Assembly (NCBI GenBank): GCA_977006965.1
Contig: OZ345353.1
Span: 4,030,001-4,094,000, forward strand
Source: Phymatolithon calcareum
Lineage: Eukaryota; Rhodophyta; Florideophyceae; Hapalidiales
Direction: 5' to 3'
DNA: 64,000 bases
How positions within the stretch are numbered: position 1 is the first letter of the stretch; the number at the start of each line of letters is the position of its first letter. A program made the translations under genes and the position numbers. The notes beneath the pieces are model-generated. The model was not told where the DNA came from, made no database searches, and saw nothing but the letters and a program-made list of their open reading frames with translations. This document shows, piece after piece, positions 10,234 through 23,100 of the stretch.

Positions 10234-11272
10234 ATGGACATGTATATCGACTTTTGGCCACAAGCTATATCTGTGGTTGCATCCGTGACAGCCCAATGAG
10301 CACCATCATCTTATCGCGGCTGAATAAATGCTTCCCCTGTCCTCTCCTGCGTCGACGCCGCAATGGAATTACACATTGGTTCCCCTCCTGCTCTACCTGG
10401 CTGTGTTCATGTGCGCTCTCGTGCGCGCAATGTTTTCGGTAAGAACCAGAAACTTAAGTGGAACGCTCACATTCATGGCCGCACCCTCTGTTCCTCTACA
10501 TGGCTTTCTGTGGGCTCTAATTCCACAGACAGAACACGCACAAGTCGCACCTTCCTCAGACAGCTATGTCGTGCAGTGTTTCCGCGCAAACCAGCTTTTC
10601 TCCTTGTGCTTATTGGATACCTCTTATTCTGGGAGCGATTCTGGCAGGTTTAAACAAGGCTTGGCGGGCGCTTGCAGTGCAGAACGCCACTGCTTTTGCC
10701 TTCTTGGCCACAGGAAGTACTCGCACTACATGATGTTCCCATACCTATGGGTTCCGATTAAGCAGAAGCCTATATTACCGACTGGTAGCGGGAGAAGATT
10801 CTGGAGCCTATTCAACTGGACATGAGCGGTAACGACGCTTACCTGCAGGTGAGCACTGCAGCGACGGGTCGACTGGTGCGACGTAAGGACGACGAGAACG
10901 CGAACGAGGCTCTAAACGCCGCTTATATCGATTCCTTTCTTGAAAAACTACCCTAAGATCGTGTTGTGGAAATGACAGGTGGATTGTGGAGAACTTTGGA
11001 GGGATGGAAAGCAAGACTTAAAGTGGCTGCTATGGATATTTTCCTACTGTATGGACTCGTTTCAAGAATGGCTTGCGACGCATACCGCCCTATTGATTGT
11101 AATGCTGAAGACCGGAAAGTGTTAATCATGCTCAACTTCTATTTTTGCCGTGAGGACCGAACGAATGAACGATCGGAGTTTGCTGAGGCAGCAAACAATC
11201 TTTGGGACGCATGGAGAGCGGCTGGAGAGTGGATACTTAGAAGTGAAAATTGGTCTACGGCTTCGATGCTGT
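10234..11272 (+). pseudogene. Multi-copy membrane protein, copy 1 (frameshifted, 3' truncated)
   Basis: Degenerate copy of the gene seen best at 39523-41124. The ATG at 10234 is followed by the family's DFWPQAISVVASVTA start, then a frameshift at about 10293 (GCCCAATGAGC instead of GCCGCAATGAGC). The membrane segments LLLYLAVFMCALVRAMFSV and the IHG...APSVPLHGFLWAL region are readable in shifting frames. The stretch 10965-11270 (GGLWRTLEGWKARLKVAAMDIFLLYGLVSRMA) is again in frame. Homology ends at about 11272, inside the codons for STASM, where other DNA follows. Function is unknown, and this copy cannot make a full product. Confidence 0.75.
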
Positions 11273-11319
11273 AGACCAGTGGCACTTTCCACTTCGTAAA
11301 CCAATTGGCTGCACACTTT

Positions 11320-12330
11320 TGTGATCCTCCTCGGCCCGATTCATCTGTGCGACTGCTTATGTCCCTTATCCTGAGCCCGCCTCAACAGAGCGAAATCACC
11401 AACTCCAAAATTAGGACAAACTAAATTGGTTTTCTTGTTCTGTGACTTGATTTGTCTCTGCCGGTTAGCCATTACCTTCGCACTCACAGCTTTGTGCATG
11501 CTATCAAATGCACTTTGAAGTGTTTCGATCTCGATAACCTGCAGTGCGCGCACTTTGTCCATGCTATGCGTCTTTAACGTCGTCTCTCCCAACGCCGCAG
11601 ATTTCATCACTTCGCGCTCAGGCTTGACACCCGTCATTACTTCCAACGGAGTCCTGAACGTACCATCTTCTTTAGCACCGAGACGTCTAAGTGGTCCCTC
11701 GTTTAGGATAGTTTGAATAATTCCCACCATACTCGGCCAGTCCTGCGGACCAAGTTTTAGCTCCGACTGAAGGCATCGATAGGCTGCTTACACATGCTTC
11801 ATGCAGCTTTCTACGGTTTCATTCACCCACGGAGAGTAAGCCACCGGGAAGCTGTGTTGAACCTTGTAGTCTTTTGCCAAATTACTCATTATCTCGTTTT
11901 TGAAGTGCGAGCCCTGATCGTTCACCCACATCTTCATAACTGAAAACGTTCTCATCCACCGTGCCAAGCATTCTGCTGCAGCCTCGGTAGTTGCCTTTTT
12001 CGCTAAACACAGCCATAAATACGATGATAAATCATTCCGAAGTACTAGAATGTACTTGTATCCTTCAATACCCATTCCCATGTACAGAAATTCGAAACGA
12101 ATGACTTAATTGGGCTCCGTGCCATGAAGCGTAGTTGACAATGGTCTTGGTATCCTATGTCCAGTTTTCCCTGTCATGCAATGGAGACACATATTCACGA
12201 ACTCCGCGATGTCCTCATCCATGTTCTTCCTCGGTATGTCTCTTTCAGGATACTTCCTGTCGCCTCTTGCCCTCGATGTCCAGATTGTCCGCAGTGCGCC
12301 ACGGCTGTGGAGGATGGGGCTGTTGGTGAG
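11320..12330 (-). pseudogene. Ty3/gypsy integrase remnant
   Basis: The minus strand holds the zinc-binding and catalytic parts of a gypsy-type integrase. First comes a CLHCMTGKTGHR stretch (zinc finger end) near 12165-12200, then FEFLYMG and LRNDLSSYLWL (first Asp). NDQGSHFKNEI carries the second Asp, and YSPWVNETVE the Glu. The downstream linker continues into a VCPNFGVGDFALLRRAQ motif. Stops interrupt it, including TAA after MKHV near 11789 and another near 12112. Only about 1 kb survives, with no LTRs, RT or gag nearby, so it is an old fragment. Confidence 0.8.
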
Positions 12331-13108
12331 TCAGACTCGGTTTGCATCTCGCGGTAGTTAGGTGGTGATTGACTATGGTAGCGCAGAGACTGCCCTAGTG
12401 AGTTGGTAAGGTTAGAAGCCATGTTGGGGGAGAGATTTGGATACTAACAGAGACCCATAGCATTGTGAGTTCGTAACTCTTGTGATTAGTTTTGGCAATC
12501 CTATGGTCTCTTACTTATAGTGCGTGGCGTCCGGAGACACCAGGAATCACTCTAATCACTCAGGATAGCTTGTCTGGTTTCGTTGAATCTTGCGACTAGC
12601 TCCGTAGCGTTTTGTAACCAACATACAGTACGCGAGCTTGTTCTCTCAGTTGAAGCATTTATGACGAAAGCGATCGGCAAAGGTGCGCGAGTTAGTGCTT
12701 GTGCTGAATCGAAAACGATGAGGTACCATCGTGCAGAGCCTGACGTCGTCAGAAGGCATCTGGAATTTTTGAGTTTTCTTCAGTAGGATTCAGTGGATTC
12801 TTCATAACTGCAAAACATAAGTGAAATTGAGGGCATCATATTTTCCTAATTTTCTCAAGGCGCCTCTGATATTATTTTTGTGGGCTACTAGGATGATAAC
12901 ATTTTTTAGCACTTTCCCTATTCCCTATGCCCCTACAAAACGTCCCTAATATGGAGTTCCGTACCTTGGCAAATCGATCCTTATTATATAGGGGTCGGAA
13001 GTCCAAAGAATCCTACAATACTCGCAAAGATTTCTCTACATCAACGCGCAATGATGATTGGGAAAAATTGAATTAGTCGCTGTAAAGGCCAATACCAACT
13101 GCTTCGTT
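12331..13108. other. Intergenic stretch without supported features
   Basis: No coding signature, repeat match or hairpin stood out. A short open frame at 12661-12786 (KAIGKGARVSACAESK...) has no recognisable family. Confidence 0.4.
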
Positions 13109-13814
13109 TCACGGCGTGATGACGACGTGCAAGCATTCGTAAGCTGCATCTCCAGCATTAGAACCCCTCCAAAATCCTCTGTTCTTGCAGCCTTTTAAAA
13201 AAGCCGATTCATCCACACGCCACACTGTTCTGAATCCTAGCAGTGCATGTCCCACACATGTACATAAGCTCTTAGTTTGCGCTGATGACGTCATGTAATG
13301 GAATACTGAACATATCTTTTCGGCACCAAAAATTGCGAGGATGGTAATCATATAGTGGCTTCTTAACTTGGACTGCAATTTTGTCCAGCGCTCCAACACA
13401 GCCCAACAGCGGGTTCAAACGATTTCTTGACAATGTTAGCACACGAGCTAGAGCGGATAGACTGTCCTCGTTGCTTAGCTTTAGATGTTTCATAGAACCC
13501 TTGTTCAATGCGGTCACACTCTCCATGAAAATCCCATACACTGTGCTTGTGGAGATTTTGTACATTATAACCATATCTAGATACGATGACACTGCCAGCA
13601 TCCGCAATATAACAGCGAGTCGAACATCAGCTGCGATACTGGAGCATTGAGATAGCTTGACATTTCGATACAACTTATCCCGACAAATGCACAGCAGATC
13701 AAAAAGCGCTTCTTTAGACATTCGAAAAGTACGGCGGAACTCTTCTGGTGACATGTAGCGTATAGTTTGAGTAAGGCTTGTTCCGATCCGACGCTTATTT
13801 GTTCGCATTTGCAT
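13109..13814 (-). pseudogene. PIF/Harbinger (HARBI1-like) transposase fragment, frameshifted
   Basis: Reads on the minus strand from about 13814 down. The N-terminal part has FRRTFRMSKEALFDLL, the usual opening of the HARBI1/DDE_Tnp_4 family. GCVGALDKIAVQV carries the first catalytic Asp position, and YDYHPRNFWCRKDMFSI matches the family's conserved 'nRKgyfsin' segment. The frame changes near 13272-13300, after which FRTVWRVDESAFLKG and SNAGDAAYECLHVVITP carry the second conserved block with its Asp. No terminal repeats or companion Myb-like gene were found. The frameshift makes it non-functional. Confidence 0.8.
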
Positions 13815-15369
13815 GATGGAGTTGTTCCCGTACCGTGATCATATGAAAAGAACAGTACCTGCCTTCAATAACAGAAATAGAAAAATATTTTGTTCTTTGG
13901 AATGATTTCGCTGAGCTTTCTTGCGCAGGGCATAACGACTCGCCATTACTAGACTGGAGCGGCAGCTTTCCCATGAGGTTCCAGACGATTGATCAACCGG
14001 TTTGAACCTCAAGCGAAAGCGTCCTTGATTATGAACTGTAATCAAATATATCAATCTACCTCACAGCTGTCCTTCGGACGACCTACGATCCCCATTTCTC
14101 GAGTGGTAAGGAGCACTTGGGCCAGCATCAATAAGCCTTTCAACTGCCCTTCGGACGCTCTGTGATAGCATCTACTCGAGTAGTACTTCACGCATACAAA
14201 TTGGACGATTTCTTAAAATCATGCCGCTCGCAAAGCTGGATGTACTTATCTTAAACCTTCACGCAACTAACGTGACTCCAAATCAGCGCCGAAGGGAGTC
14301 GAGATTTTTGCGTGAGGATATTATGAAAAACACTCTTTCGCTTACAGCAATATGCCACATTCGCGCGCACGCGCTTGATTTGTGTCCTGTAAAACGGCCC
14401 ATTGGTGCCTTCCGCAAACAAAAAAAGAGAAGCGACGTATTTGGGAAGAGCGTGACTGATTTTTGTGCTTTTTAACCACTGCGCGATCTGCGACACATAA
14501 TTTTGCGCCGATAATTGGATCGAAAGACTATAATTCCCACCGGGAAAATGAGTTGAAAGTTTGCAGGACAGGTCGCAACGGACGGAAATCGAACGAACGC
14601 TATTTTGAAATGTTCAAAAACTGAAGCCCTCTCGTCGGTCTTATTTGGAAGGAGCAGTTGCCATTTCGATCAAAAAAGCTGGGATTTTAACCCTCCCAAA
14701 CGTTCGACTCCGTTTCGTAGTTTGAGGAGTAGAAATTATGAATGTGCGATCATCAGTCAAAAAGATTTGAACACAGAGAGACAAATACGTTTCCCTCCAA
14801 TTAGATAATTATAATCGTTCAGATTCATTTCAATCTCTGTGATGCACTAAAACTTCAGCATGACCTCACTCCACCGAGTTCCGCAGAAGTTCCCGTTCTG
14901 CTTCCTTTCCGCTTCCGTTCCTCATCTGTACTGCTTTCCATGCCTCATGCGCCTCATCATATTCTCTTTCCTGCTGTGCTCTGGATCAGACTTCTGCGTC
15001 GCGTTTCTTTCGGACAAGCGGACCATGCAGAAGAAAAACATCTCGCAAGGCGGCCATGTTGACCGCACTATCTAGCACGAACTGGATCCTTTTTGGAGAG
15101 GGACGAAGGCGGGAGAGCTATATATTCGGAAATACGCTGATCGAAAATCAACGGGATTCAGACCCGTCGCCATCATCGCCGAAGTGAGTAGCACCCACTC
15201 AGTTTGGCGGCATGAGCCTTGCGTAAAACGCCCTAGCGTGCCGCAACATGGTCAACACCATCTCATGTCCTTTGCGTTGGACCAATACGCTGCTAACGGT
15301 TCGTTCCTTTTTCAATCAGCGTTTATCTCAGGTCCTTTCAAGCACAGTCAAATTTACATTGCACGACCA
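13815..15369. other. Stretch with no recognised gene
   Basis: Only short, unconvincing frames (for example 14221-14475) and mixed-composition DNA. No repeat shared with the rest of the window was seen here. Confidence 0.35.
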
Positions 15370-15644
15370 TGATAGTTTATCGTGTCAAGGGTTTCTGCCT
15401 TTTCGTTCAATGATTTGGCTTGCCTCGGCACAAGGCTCATTTCAATGGACATGTTGTGAATATTCACGTTAATCAAAGCGAAGAGGAGCTGAACGTTATG
15501 TCTGTGCTTCGAAATGTCATCACGCCCCAAGATTGTGACCCACTGGTGGCTGCCATTCAAGATTTTATCAGCGCATCGTATCTCGTGACGAGAAAGTGCA
15601 TTCTCAAGGACACGGGAGAATTCAAGTGTAAAGCACTGGAGTAG
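15370..15644 (+). pseudogene. RNA polymerase III largest subunit-like fragment (RPC1)
   Basis: The frame 15420-15644 carries VNIHVNQSEEELNVMSV, then NVITPQDCDPLVAAIQDFI and SASYLVTRK. These match the block just after the active-site loop of eukaryotic RNA polymerase largest subunits, nearest to Pol III (family pattern NLHVPQTEEA...NLVTPKNGDPIIAAIQDFI...). The catalytic loop NADFDGDE should lie just before; here it reads HKAHFNGH, so the metal-binding aspartates are lost. Upstream the match jumps frame (GFLPFRSM) with a stop. Only about 90 codons remain of a protein normally above 1,300 residues. It is a decayed gene fragment or retrocopy. Confidence 0.65.
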
Positions 15645-15649
15645 ATCGT

Positions 15650-16605
15650 GTCGCTAGTGAAAACTTGTAGGGGAGTGAGCGCGGCATGGATGAAGTCTCA
15701 ATTTCAGTGTGGCTTAGTTACAAACGTCATCTTTGCGAAGGGCTAGCGTGTGGTTTTTCCGGCAGCGTTGCGAGAATGACAACTCTTTAGGGAAATCGAT
15801 GGCGTACAAGGATTATTTTTTACAATTGAAATGGTACCCTGATCTTTCTATTTGGAAAGCCACTTTTTGGCAACAGAATAGTCTTGCCATCTCTTGCCAA
15901 CTAAACGAAGGATGTTGGCGCTTGCTGCTTCTTGCCGGATTCCCTTTTACAATTTCACTGTCCCAGAGAAACTTCTGGCTATACGCAAACAAACGTGCAA
16001 ATGTGCACAATCTAAAAATCAATTCTTGCAGTAATTATACCTCACTTCATTCTGTACAAGATATTCAAGGACAAAGTTCGATGTTAAATGCATTTCCAAT
16101 GCGGAGCACCTGCTCTGCACGAAACGGGAAGATTAAGAGAAACCAATCAAGAGCTTTCAACCTAATTCTGAATCGCTGTGAAATATAATAGTGGAGTAAA
16201 ATACGAAGACGCCCGCTGTCGGAGTCGCGGGAAAGTACCAGGAGAAGGAAATACAAGCTAAAGCGTAATCTATGCTACGGCTCCATGTGGGAAATTGACT
16301 CTCTCGCCGAGCAATATTGTTCCTACAAAAGGCAAAACTTGAGATATTCAGGACGGCAGTACACTGTGGACAGAGGAATTTGCAAGCACCCTAGAGGCTA
16401 GGAAAAGCGTATACGTAAGAACGCTGAAGAACGCAAAAGAATAATGGGAGGTATGTCTCCCTTCTAAAGCCACAGGACGGGAGGGCGGGCGCTCTCCTTA
16501 GCCCATGAAGAACGAACTACCACCATTCTCACCGTCAAAAAACGAAGCAGACGCTTCTTTGAACGCACTAGTTATTTCACAGCTTCCAATATCGCTGGCA
16601 AGAAC
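15650..16605. other. Stretch with no recognised gene
   Basis: One open frame at 15733-16188 (151 codons) is present, but it contains no recognisable motif and its composition resembles flanking DNA. It may be chance. Confidence 0.3.
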
Positions 16606-16808
16606 AAGGAAGCTCTCACAGTTATATAAAACTTAATGTCCAAGCAACGACTTTCCGATATTCAAAAGAGATGCTGGAAATGGCAGATGATACTGTCCGA
16701 AGAAAATGTCCGAAATCAAAATGTAAGCGAACGACTGTAGCGCAAAGGAAAGTCTCTCGGGGGTAATGATAATTAACTAAGCGAGCTTCAATAAAACAGA
16801 AATCCACC
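16606..16808 (+). repeat. Short retro-repeat family R2, copy 1
   Basis: About 200 bases that match 24756-24967 closely and, in their last third, 31330-31410. Shared landmarks are AATGTCCAAGCAACGACTTT, TGATAATT(A/G)ACTAAGCGAGC and the end CAATAAAACAGAAATCCA. The copy at 24746 shows a 13-bp target duplication, so the family moves by retrotransposition. The end is a short (ATCC)-like tail. Confidence 0.75.
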
Positions 16809-17037
16809 CATTCATCCAGTACACTGCTGATGATACTCTATTGTACGTAGTGAGTTCATCTCTTTCCATACGTGCAGATATGCAAACAAACGAGTGAAAA
16901 TTCAACATGTAGACGGCGACAGGAAAAATGGAAGGACATTAAAATGCAATCCATTTGTTCAATCAACCCACCGTGATAAAGAACAAAGGCCTTGGAGAAA
17001 AAAATTCATTTTGACTAGAAAACGGAAGAGTGAGATT

Positions 17038-17965
17038 TTATCGAAGAGGTTTAGAGAATACTACTGCTTTAGTCCACGCAAGAGTTGTCGGACAAGTACA
17101 GAGAACGATGATACACGATAAAATCCTGAGATTTGGGTCTAGACGAGACCTCCCTTTTGTGCCTATCTCCGTCGGTGACGAAAATACTCGCTCAGATTCA
17201 CAGGATGAGGCCGGAGTAGCGTACAGTCTGAGCGCGAACTTGCGCAGTTTAGGAAAATTGCGGTCGGACTGCATCATCCAGAAGTATACCACGCCGAAAT
17301 CTTCGCCATTGCCAAGTCGTTTTTTCAGTTTTAGTAAACTTTTCTTTTCGGACCATTTCCGGATACTTTTGAACCTCGTCTTTGTTAGTGTCCTTCTCTC
17401 GTGGGACTGAAGAAACAAACAATCTTTTGAGAGAAAAATGACCCGTAACATTGTCATCACGATTCATTCTGAAATCATTTTCCGTGTCTTCAGGGAGAGC
17501 GCTTTGGTCTGTCATGACATCAACCGGATTTAGAGGTAGCGTTGTGCCAACCATCATTGACCAAACAAATTATTCTCCTATGGCTCTCCATTCTTGGCCA
17601 TTTTCTGTGTCTCCCAGGACCCAGTCGAAAGAGCAAATCAAGGGATGCAGAAAACAGGCGCCTTAGTACATTGGATGGAACATGAGCCGGTCTTGAATAA
17701 CGGAAAGTGTATGTTTCGCGAGACCCATTGCTGTGTCGTGTGGAAAGCGAAATTTTTAATCGCACGATCAAAAATTGCTTCCCCTCGAGATATTTTCGGC
17801 AATGATTCCGAGCAATAGTTAATCATGGGTGCTGCACGATGAATTGTGGCATGCTTAGAAGCCTGAAGTCCAAAGATAATTACAGATTGGATCGCGAACG
17901 TCCATTATCGCTTGAATCGTATGTAAAATGATTGAAGACTCTACAACCCTTACAGGTTGGTCCAT
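17038..17965 (-). pseudogene. hAT transposase remnant, C-terminal half
   Basis: FPKLRKFALRLYATPASSCESERVFSSPTEI at about 17140-17240 is the hAT C-terminal dimerisation block (pattern P.L..LA...L..PASSA.SER.FS). It is preceded by a degenerate region (RLMFHPMY, FDWVLGDTENGQEW) readable only across stops and frames. The upstream half continues beyond the LINE at 17978-18782. No terminal inverted repeats were identified. Confidence 0.75.
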
Positions 17966-17977
17966 CTTAGCCCAATA

Positions 17978-18782
17978 AATTTTTTTGCAACTGTTTAGTT
18001 ATTTATTTGAAAGCCCTCATTAACACTCCTAAGTCTGTACTGGAGCATCTTTTCTTAACTTGTTCATTCTAGTATATCGCCTGGTCCCTATTACCGGGAG
18101 TCGTCGTTTTCCATATTGTCAATTATGATGACGCTGTAGAGTAGAATGGACTCTAATGCCTTTTCCGTTCTTATCATTTCTCCGGAGTCCAGTTCATATT
18201 TTGCTAGGTTAATACGTATGGTCTCTATGTGGCGCTCTGCTGCCGTTCTGAGTGTATTCGATATTAGCGTCGTGCTCACTTGAGGAAACCTTCCTCTCGC
18301 GTATATTATGGCCAGCTGTCGATGTCTCACCTTGGTAAACCTGAGGATGGCCGCGATCTCATCCGGTTAGCCGTACTGTATTTTCCTCTTTCTTCTTGCT
18401 TCGAGCCTCGCGCCTTCTTTTTCGAACAGTATTCGTCGGAGTTGGCTTCGAGATTTCCCTTCCTGCATATGTTCGAAGGGGGTCGTGAACTGTTCTTGTT
18501 GCAGCATCGCGGCAATATCGCGACTTTCCCACTGCAGTTCTTTGAAGTTTCGCTCTTCCCTTGGCTTGGATAGGATAGTCGACTTCCTTTCCTTTCCTCG
18601 TAGCAGCATCCTCAGCGCTAATATTTCTCTCCTGTTGTCTGGTAGTTGGATCCTGCACAAAAGCCGGAGCCGCTCGATCCTTCCACTTGCCGTACCACTG
18701 AATACTTGGAAGAAGAAGGTTTTTTCTACTTCTTTGATAGCTTCTTGCACTTCTGAATCCACGGTGTGAGATGGATAGCGTA
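17978..18782 (-). mobile_element. 5'-truncated LINE (poly(A) family), inserted in a hAT remnant
   Basis: The minus strand encodes the C-terminal domain of the LINE family that also appears at 25320, 26453 and 60086: EVQEAIKEVEKTFFFQVF, RLRLLCRIQ, RRILFEKEGARLEARRKRK, RHRQLAI, GRFPQVSTTLIS. It ends with IIIDNMENDDSR and a stop at about 18091. A stop at about 18367 interrupts it. The T-run near 17979-17986 is its short poly(A) tail. A 12-bp target duplication CTTAGCCCAATA flanks it (17966-17977 and 18783-18794). RT is missing through 5' truncation. Confidence 0.88.
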
Positions 18783-18794
18783 CTTAGCCCAATA

Positions 18795-20197
18795 TTCCCT
18801 AGCAGAGGAGCTGGACTTCCTCTGTATTAGAGACTATAAATCTGTGGAGGAAATCAGAAAACTCTTGCCAGTTGCATAAATAAACCGAAAAGTGTTTCTG
18901 CCTGTGACACCAACCGATTTCCATCTGGGAGTTCGATGTTCCAATTCCCTTGCTTAAATATTCGAATATTGTTTCGCATCGCGTCCAGATTATCCCACAC
19001 AAAAGCCAGCCCATCGGAAGCCAAGGCCTCCTCAGAGAAGGTACTGATGAGATATGCACCCAGCCCACTGCCAATCTAAAGGGGCCTCATTTCTGGAAAC
19101 CGAACTTCCCACGACATTAGACATCGTGGCTGCACAAACGGACACCAAACGTAAAATCTTTTCTGAACAAACCAAATGCCATTCCAGTGAATTTTTGAGA
19201 CCTACTGTCCAGAAGCGTACGTATCCCGAGTGCAGTCTCTCCTCTATGAGACGGAAACTCCTCCAGAAATAGTGTTCTTGTGATCATCTTAGCCTTAAAC
19301 AAGGGTCTGTATTCATCCTTTCTTTTTAAATCTTCCATGATCAAACCGCATCGCTGGAAGAAGTGTAAAGTTAGATTGTAAAACTTTTTTCCATGTGTTT
19401 TTGTTTGAGTCCGTCCACAGATATTCCTCCTTCAATCTCAAAAGCTTTCACGAAACGAAAATTCCGATCTATTTCGCGCTGCTGTTCTGCCATTGTGTAA
19501 GCGGGGTCTTTTTGCTGTATTTGCACATGGTAAAAATTCACGCGGATTGACCCCCTCTCCAGGTGGCATTTTGGAGCCAGCTTTGAAAATCTCCAACAAA
19601 AATTGCTCTATTCCTGAGTGCCCTTTGGCTCAGGTTAACGGCTGCAAGTCCATGAATAACGCCATTGCTGCAGTTCGAGAGATCAGACGTTTGCTCTCGC
19701 TGTCCACTTCTGTGGCGAACAATTGCATAACAACCAGTTTTTTGCCGTTTTGTACATTCATGTTTTTCGACATGACCAGCAAGCGCATTAGTTCCGCCTC
19801 TCTTGGGGGCATACAATCTAATCGGATCGTCGCACTTAGTCGCATAATACGTGTAAACTAACCAACCGGCTCCATTTTCAGACCCGGCGTGGCACAATAT
19901 GAGCCACTTGCGGAAGTTTTTCGATCGCTTTTCTCCGGGTCCGTTTGATTCGTGAATTTTGAGCAAGGGCACGAGACATTAAAGCGAGGATCGACGCAAT
20001 ACAATGTCGGTCAAGGCCTTCATGGCAGCCTCCTTGTCCGCAATAAGAGCGTTTCGTACTAGACAAGCAGCGATGTGAGCGGAAGCAGGCCCAGAATGAT
20101 CAGGGATCGTTTCGATCACTGAGGAACCAAACGGTAAGCCATTCTCCGGTTCTTCAAAATTGAGTGCAACATCGCTTGTAGAGCTTCCTGATGGCAT
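18795..20197 (-). pseudogene. hAT transposase remnant, N-terminal half
   Basis: Minus-strand pieces in several frames. RLYAPKRGGTNALAGHVEKHE near 19770-19830 resembles a BED zinc finger end. MALFMDLQPLT then GIEQFLLEIFKAGSKMP at 19550-19670 fit the block of hAT transposases in which a DLRP motif precedes the catalytic domain. EDLKRKDEYRPLFKAKMIT at 19280-19340 and the 18800-19074 frame may be further pieces. Together with 17038-17965 they make one decayed hAT element split by a LINE. Confidence in the individual pieces varies; the BED and DLQPLT blocks are the strongest. Confidence 0.55.
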
Positions 20198-23100
20198 TTT
20201 GACGGTAGTCGGAATTTATCTAGGCGTATCGCAGTTCCTTAATCCAGTGGTTGATGAGTCCTGCTTGTCCGGCTGTTTAGAAGAGTGCTTGGGCTGTGGC
20301 AGTAATGTGATTGCGAATCACGAAGGAGGAGATACTCTCGGTCGAGGTTAGCACTCACTTTCAAAAATGTGTGCGAGCGTGGAGTCGACGAAGGATATTG
20401 CGCTGTGCAAGTGGTTCTGAAACATTCCCAAAGCATCCCTAAAAATATTTAATAAAATCAAATCTTTCCAGTTCGAATTGTTGTCTTCGATATTCCAGCT
20501 CAAATCCAATAAGGTAAAAGCCTGTTCCGCTTGTGTTCCGCTATCTGCTTCTTTGCGATTCGTTCGTTCAATTTTCGTCCGCTTTCTTAAATCATTTTAA
20601 AAAATTTGCTCGCTTTTCGTTCAAATTTGAAAAAATCTTTCATAATCGTTCAGCTTTTGTTCAGTCATAACGTACTATCACTCTGTTCCGTTACTTTCGG
20701 AATAATTCTATGCCATTGATTTCCCGCGTTACGTTCAGTTCGAGCTCTGCTGATCGAAAAAATCTTCATAACCCGCTAAAAAGGAGAGAAAAGCGAACCG
20801 CTCACCTAAATTTCCGTCCGCTGCGACCACTGGTTTCCACTTCTAGCATTTTGGGTGCACTCAGTACATGCTGGCAATACCGTCGAGTCGCGCAAGCAGA
20901 ACAGAGAATTGCCACCCGAATCAAACGCTAGCCGACCATTGCGCGCCAAATCTCTCATTTAATGCTCGCGGACGCACGTAAGGACATGAATTTGGCATTT
21001 GAACTCAATCGTCATCGCCATCATCCAGAGCCGCAGACCGGCGGCGCCGAAAAAGTGAATCAGGCAGATGTCAACGCTCGAGCGCAGAAAACGTGACCAG
21101 CGTACTACTAGAGCTGCTCTCCATCAACCTTCGATGTCTGCGTTTCCTGTACTTTTCGGGTCGTCAATTTGTTCAATTTGGGTGCGATGTCAAATGTACA
21201 GTCGGCTCACAGGAGGAATCGCCGCTGTTACAACGCAGCGACGTCAGGATTCCGAAAGTGCTTCTGTTGTCTGCTCGTTTCTGATGCCGCACCTTAAAAG
21301 AACGAGCGGACCAGCTCGGTTTCCTCACGCGAACGTCTGCCTTCCTAGTCCCTCTTACTTAAGGAACTCTGGAAGATTGAATGAACTTTGATTGTTTCAG
21401 AAAAGAACGTGTTTCCTTTACCTCTTTTCTTTCTCCCCCATGTCCCCCTTCGCGGATCTCGTCTTATTTCTCTTCTATCCCTTTTCTCAACGACTACAGC
21501 GGCCTACGGCAACCTAGCATATCTTCCATGATTCCGCTACGATGACGTATCCCCAACCGCCAACAATTCGCAATTTCACTTCAAGATAATTGAACGCTCG
21601 ACAAACAAATGCCGAGATCATGCCCGCTACAACTTGTTTCGGTGGAAGCCATAACATCTCAGTAGATTCAGCCGATTTCTGTGATTCCCAGAACAGTGCC
21701 CCAGACATTCACGCCATAAATCAGCACCCCGAGTAAACCTGTTCTGAGACAGTAAAATACAAATTCGCTTGGATTTCACAAGCGAGGCTTGTTGCGATGA
21801 ACAAAATTCTTACCACATTTATGTCGCAACTTAGCGTAGAAGCTACCGGTCTTTTTGGGGGTGAGTAGGATCTCAAAACTCCTCTTTACCGATGTTTAGT
21901 TACTGGGAGATGACCGGACGCACACTCGACAAAAATTTAAAGACGCCACGAAAGACAGAGAGTTCGGATCTTCTCCTTAAGAACAGCTCCTGGCGTGCTG
22001 AATCGTCACTGTCCAGAGCATGACCAATAGTATCCGTGGTGGGTGTGTGTGAAGCGGCTGGGCGTCGATTTAAACGTTCCTTTTCCAAGAGCAACCATGA
22101 CTTGAGCATCGATTTATGCATTCTACAATTATCCTTTCACATGGCATTCGCAACGTAGGATTGAACCTAAGAGCTTAAACGCTAAATTTTTTTGTTCAGG
22201 GAAACCATCACCATTTGCATTAATTGATCATGTCTCTTATCGTTCCGCTCACGCCTCACTCTCTCCACCGCTCTCTGGTCTGCACGTTTTTCCGCTCTTC
22301 CTCTCTCTTTTCTTCACCAAGAGACGCGGGAGGGCCTGCTGTCTCTCTCGCGACGAAGTGTTCCCGTTTTCACGCTCACGCACGGATATGGAATCATCTT
22401 TACTCTCACCGTCTTGGTCATCAATGCCTTGGGTGAGCTCTCAGATCGTGTGCCGCGCTCGTGCCGAACGATCGGAGAGAAAGGGGGCGCTTATGAGCAG
22501 ACTTAGGTCATAATTAATTTCAATTCCCGTTTATTGCAATATTGAATAGGAATAGTCTATTGCAGAACCAAGAATAACTTCTTATTTCAGCACACTACGT
22601 TGCCTAAGTTAGCATCCAATCCAGATTACAGAGCAATTTATAAAAACGTACCACGATGCTGACGCGCGTTCAACCACGTTCCAAACAGCACATGTATTGA
22701 ACAAAGTAATTACAGACTCTAGTTCAACTACGTTATTCCCAATTCCCTACTTGTGATGTACATCGTTTTGTTGTGATTGCCATAAAAATAACCTATTGTG
22801 GTGTCACTGATTATTGCAGTAACTATTGCTAGCACGCAGAGCTGTGAATAGTATTCCCGTATTGCATCATGGAACGCCGTTGCGTAAAATAGGACGCGAC
22901 CAAAGTCTGCTTATGAGGCAATAGCACAAAGTAGCCATGGGTGGAAGCAAAGGCTACATCCTAGCAGCTTTGACTGCTGCCCATGTCGGAGAGCGGGTTG
23001 ATTGAAGGCGAATGGGTGATTGAATGGGATGGAGATGCATGAGCGTAGAAGGAGCAAGTTCAGAGAGCGGAGTGCCAGCTGTCCCCGATTCACTGTAAAT

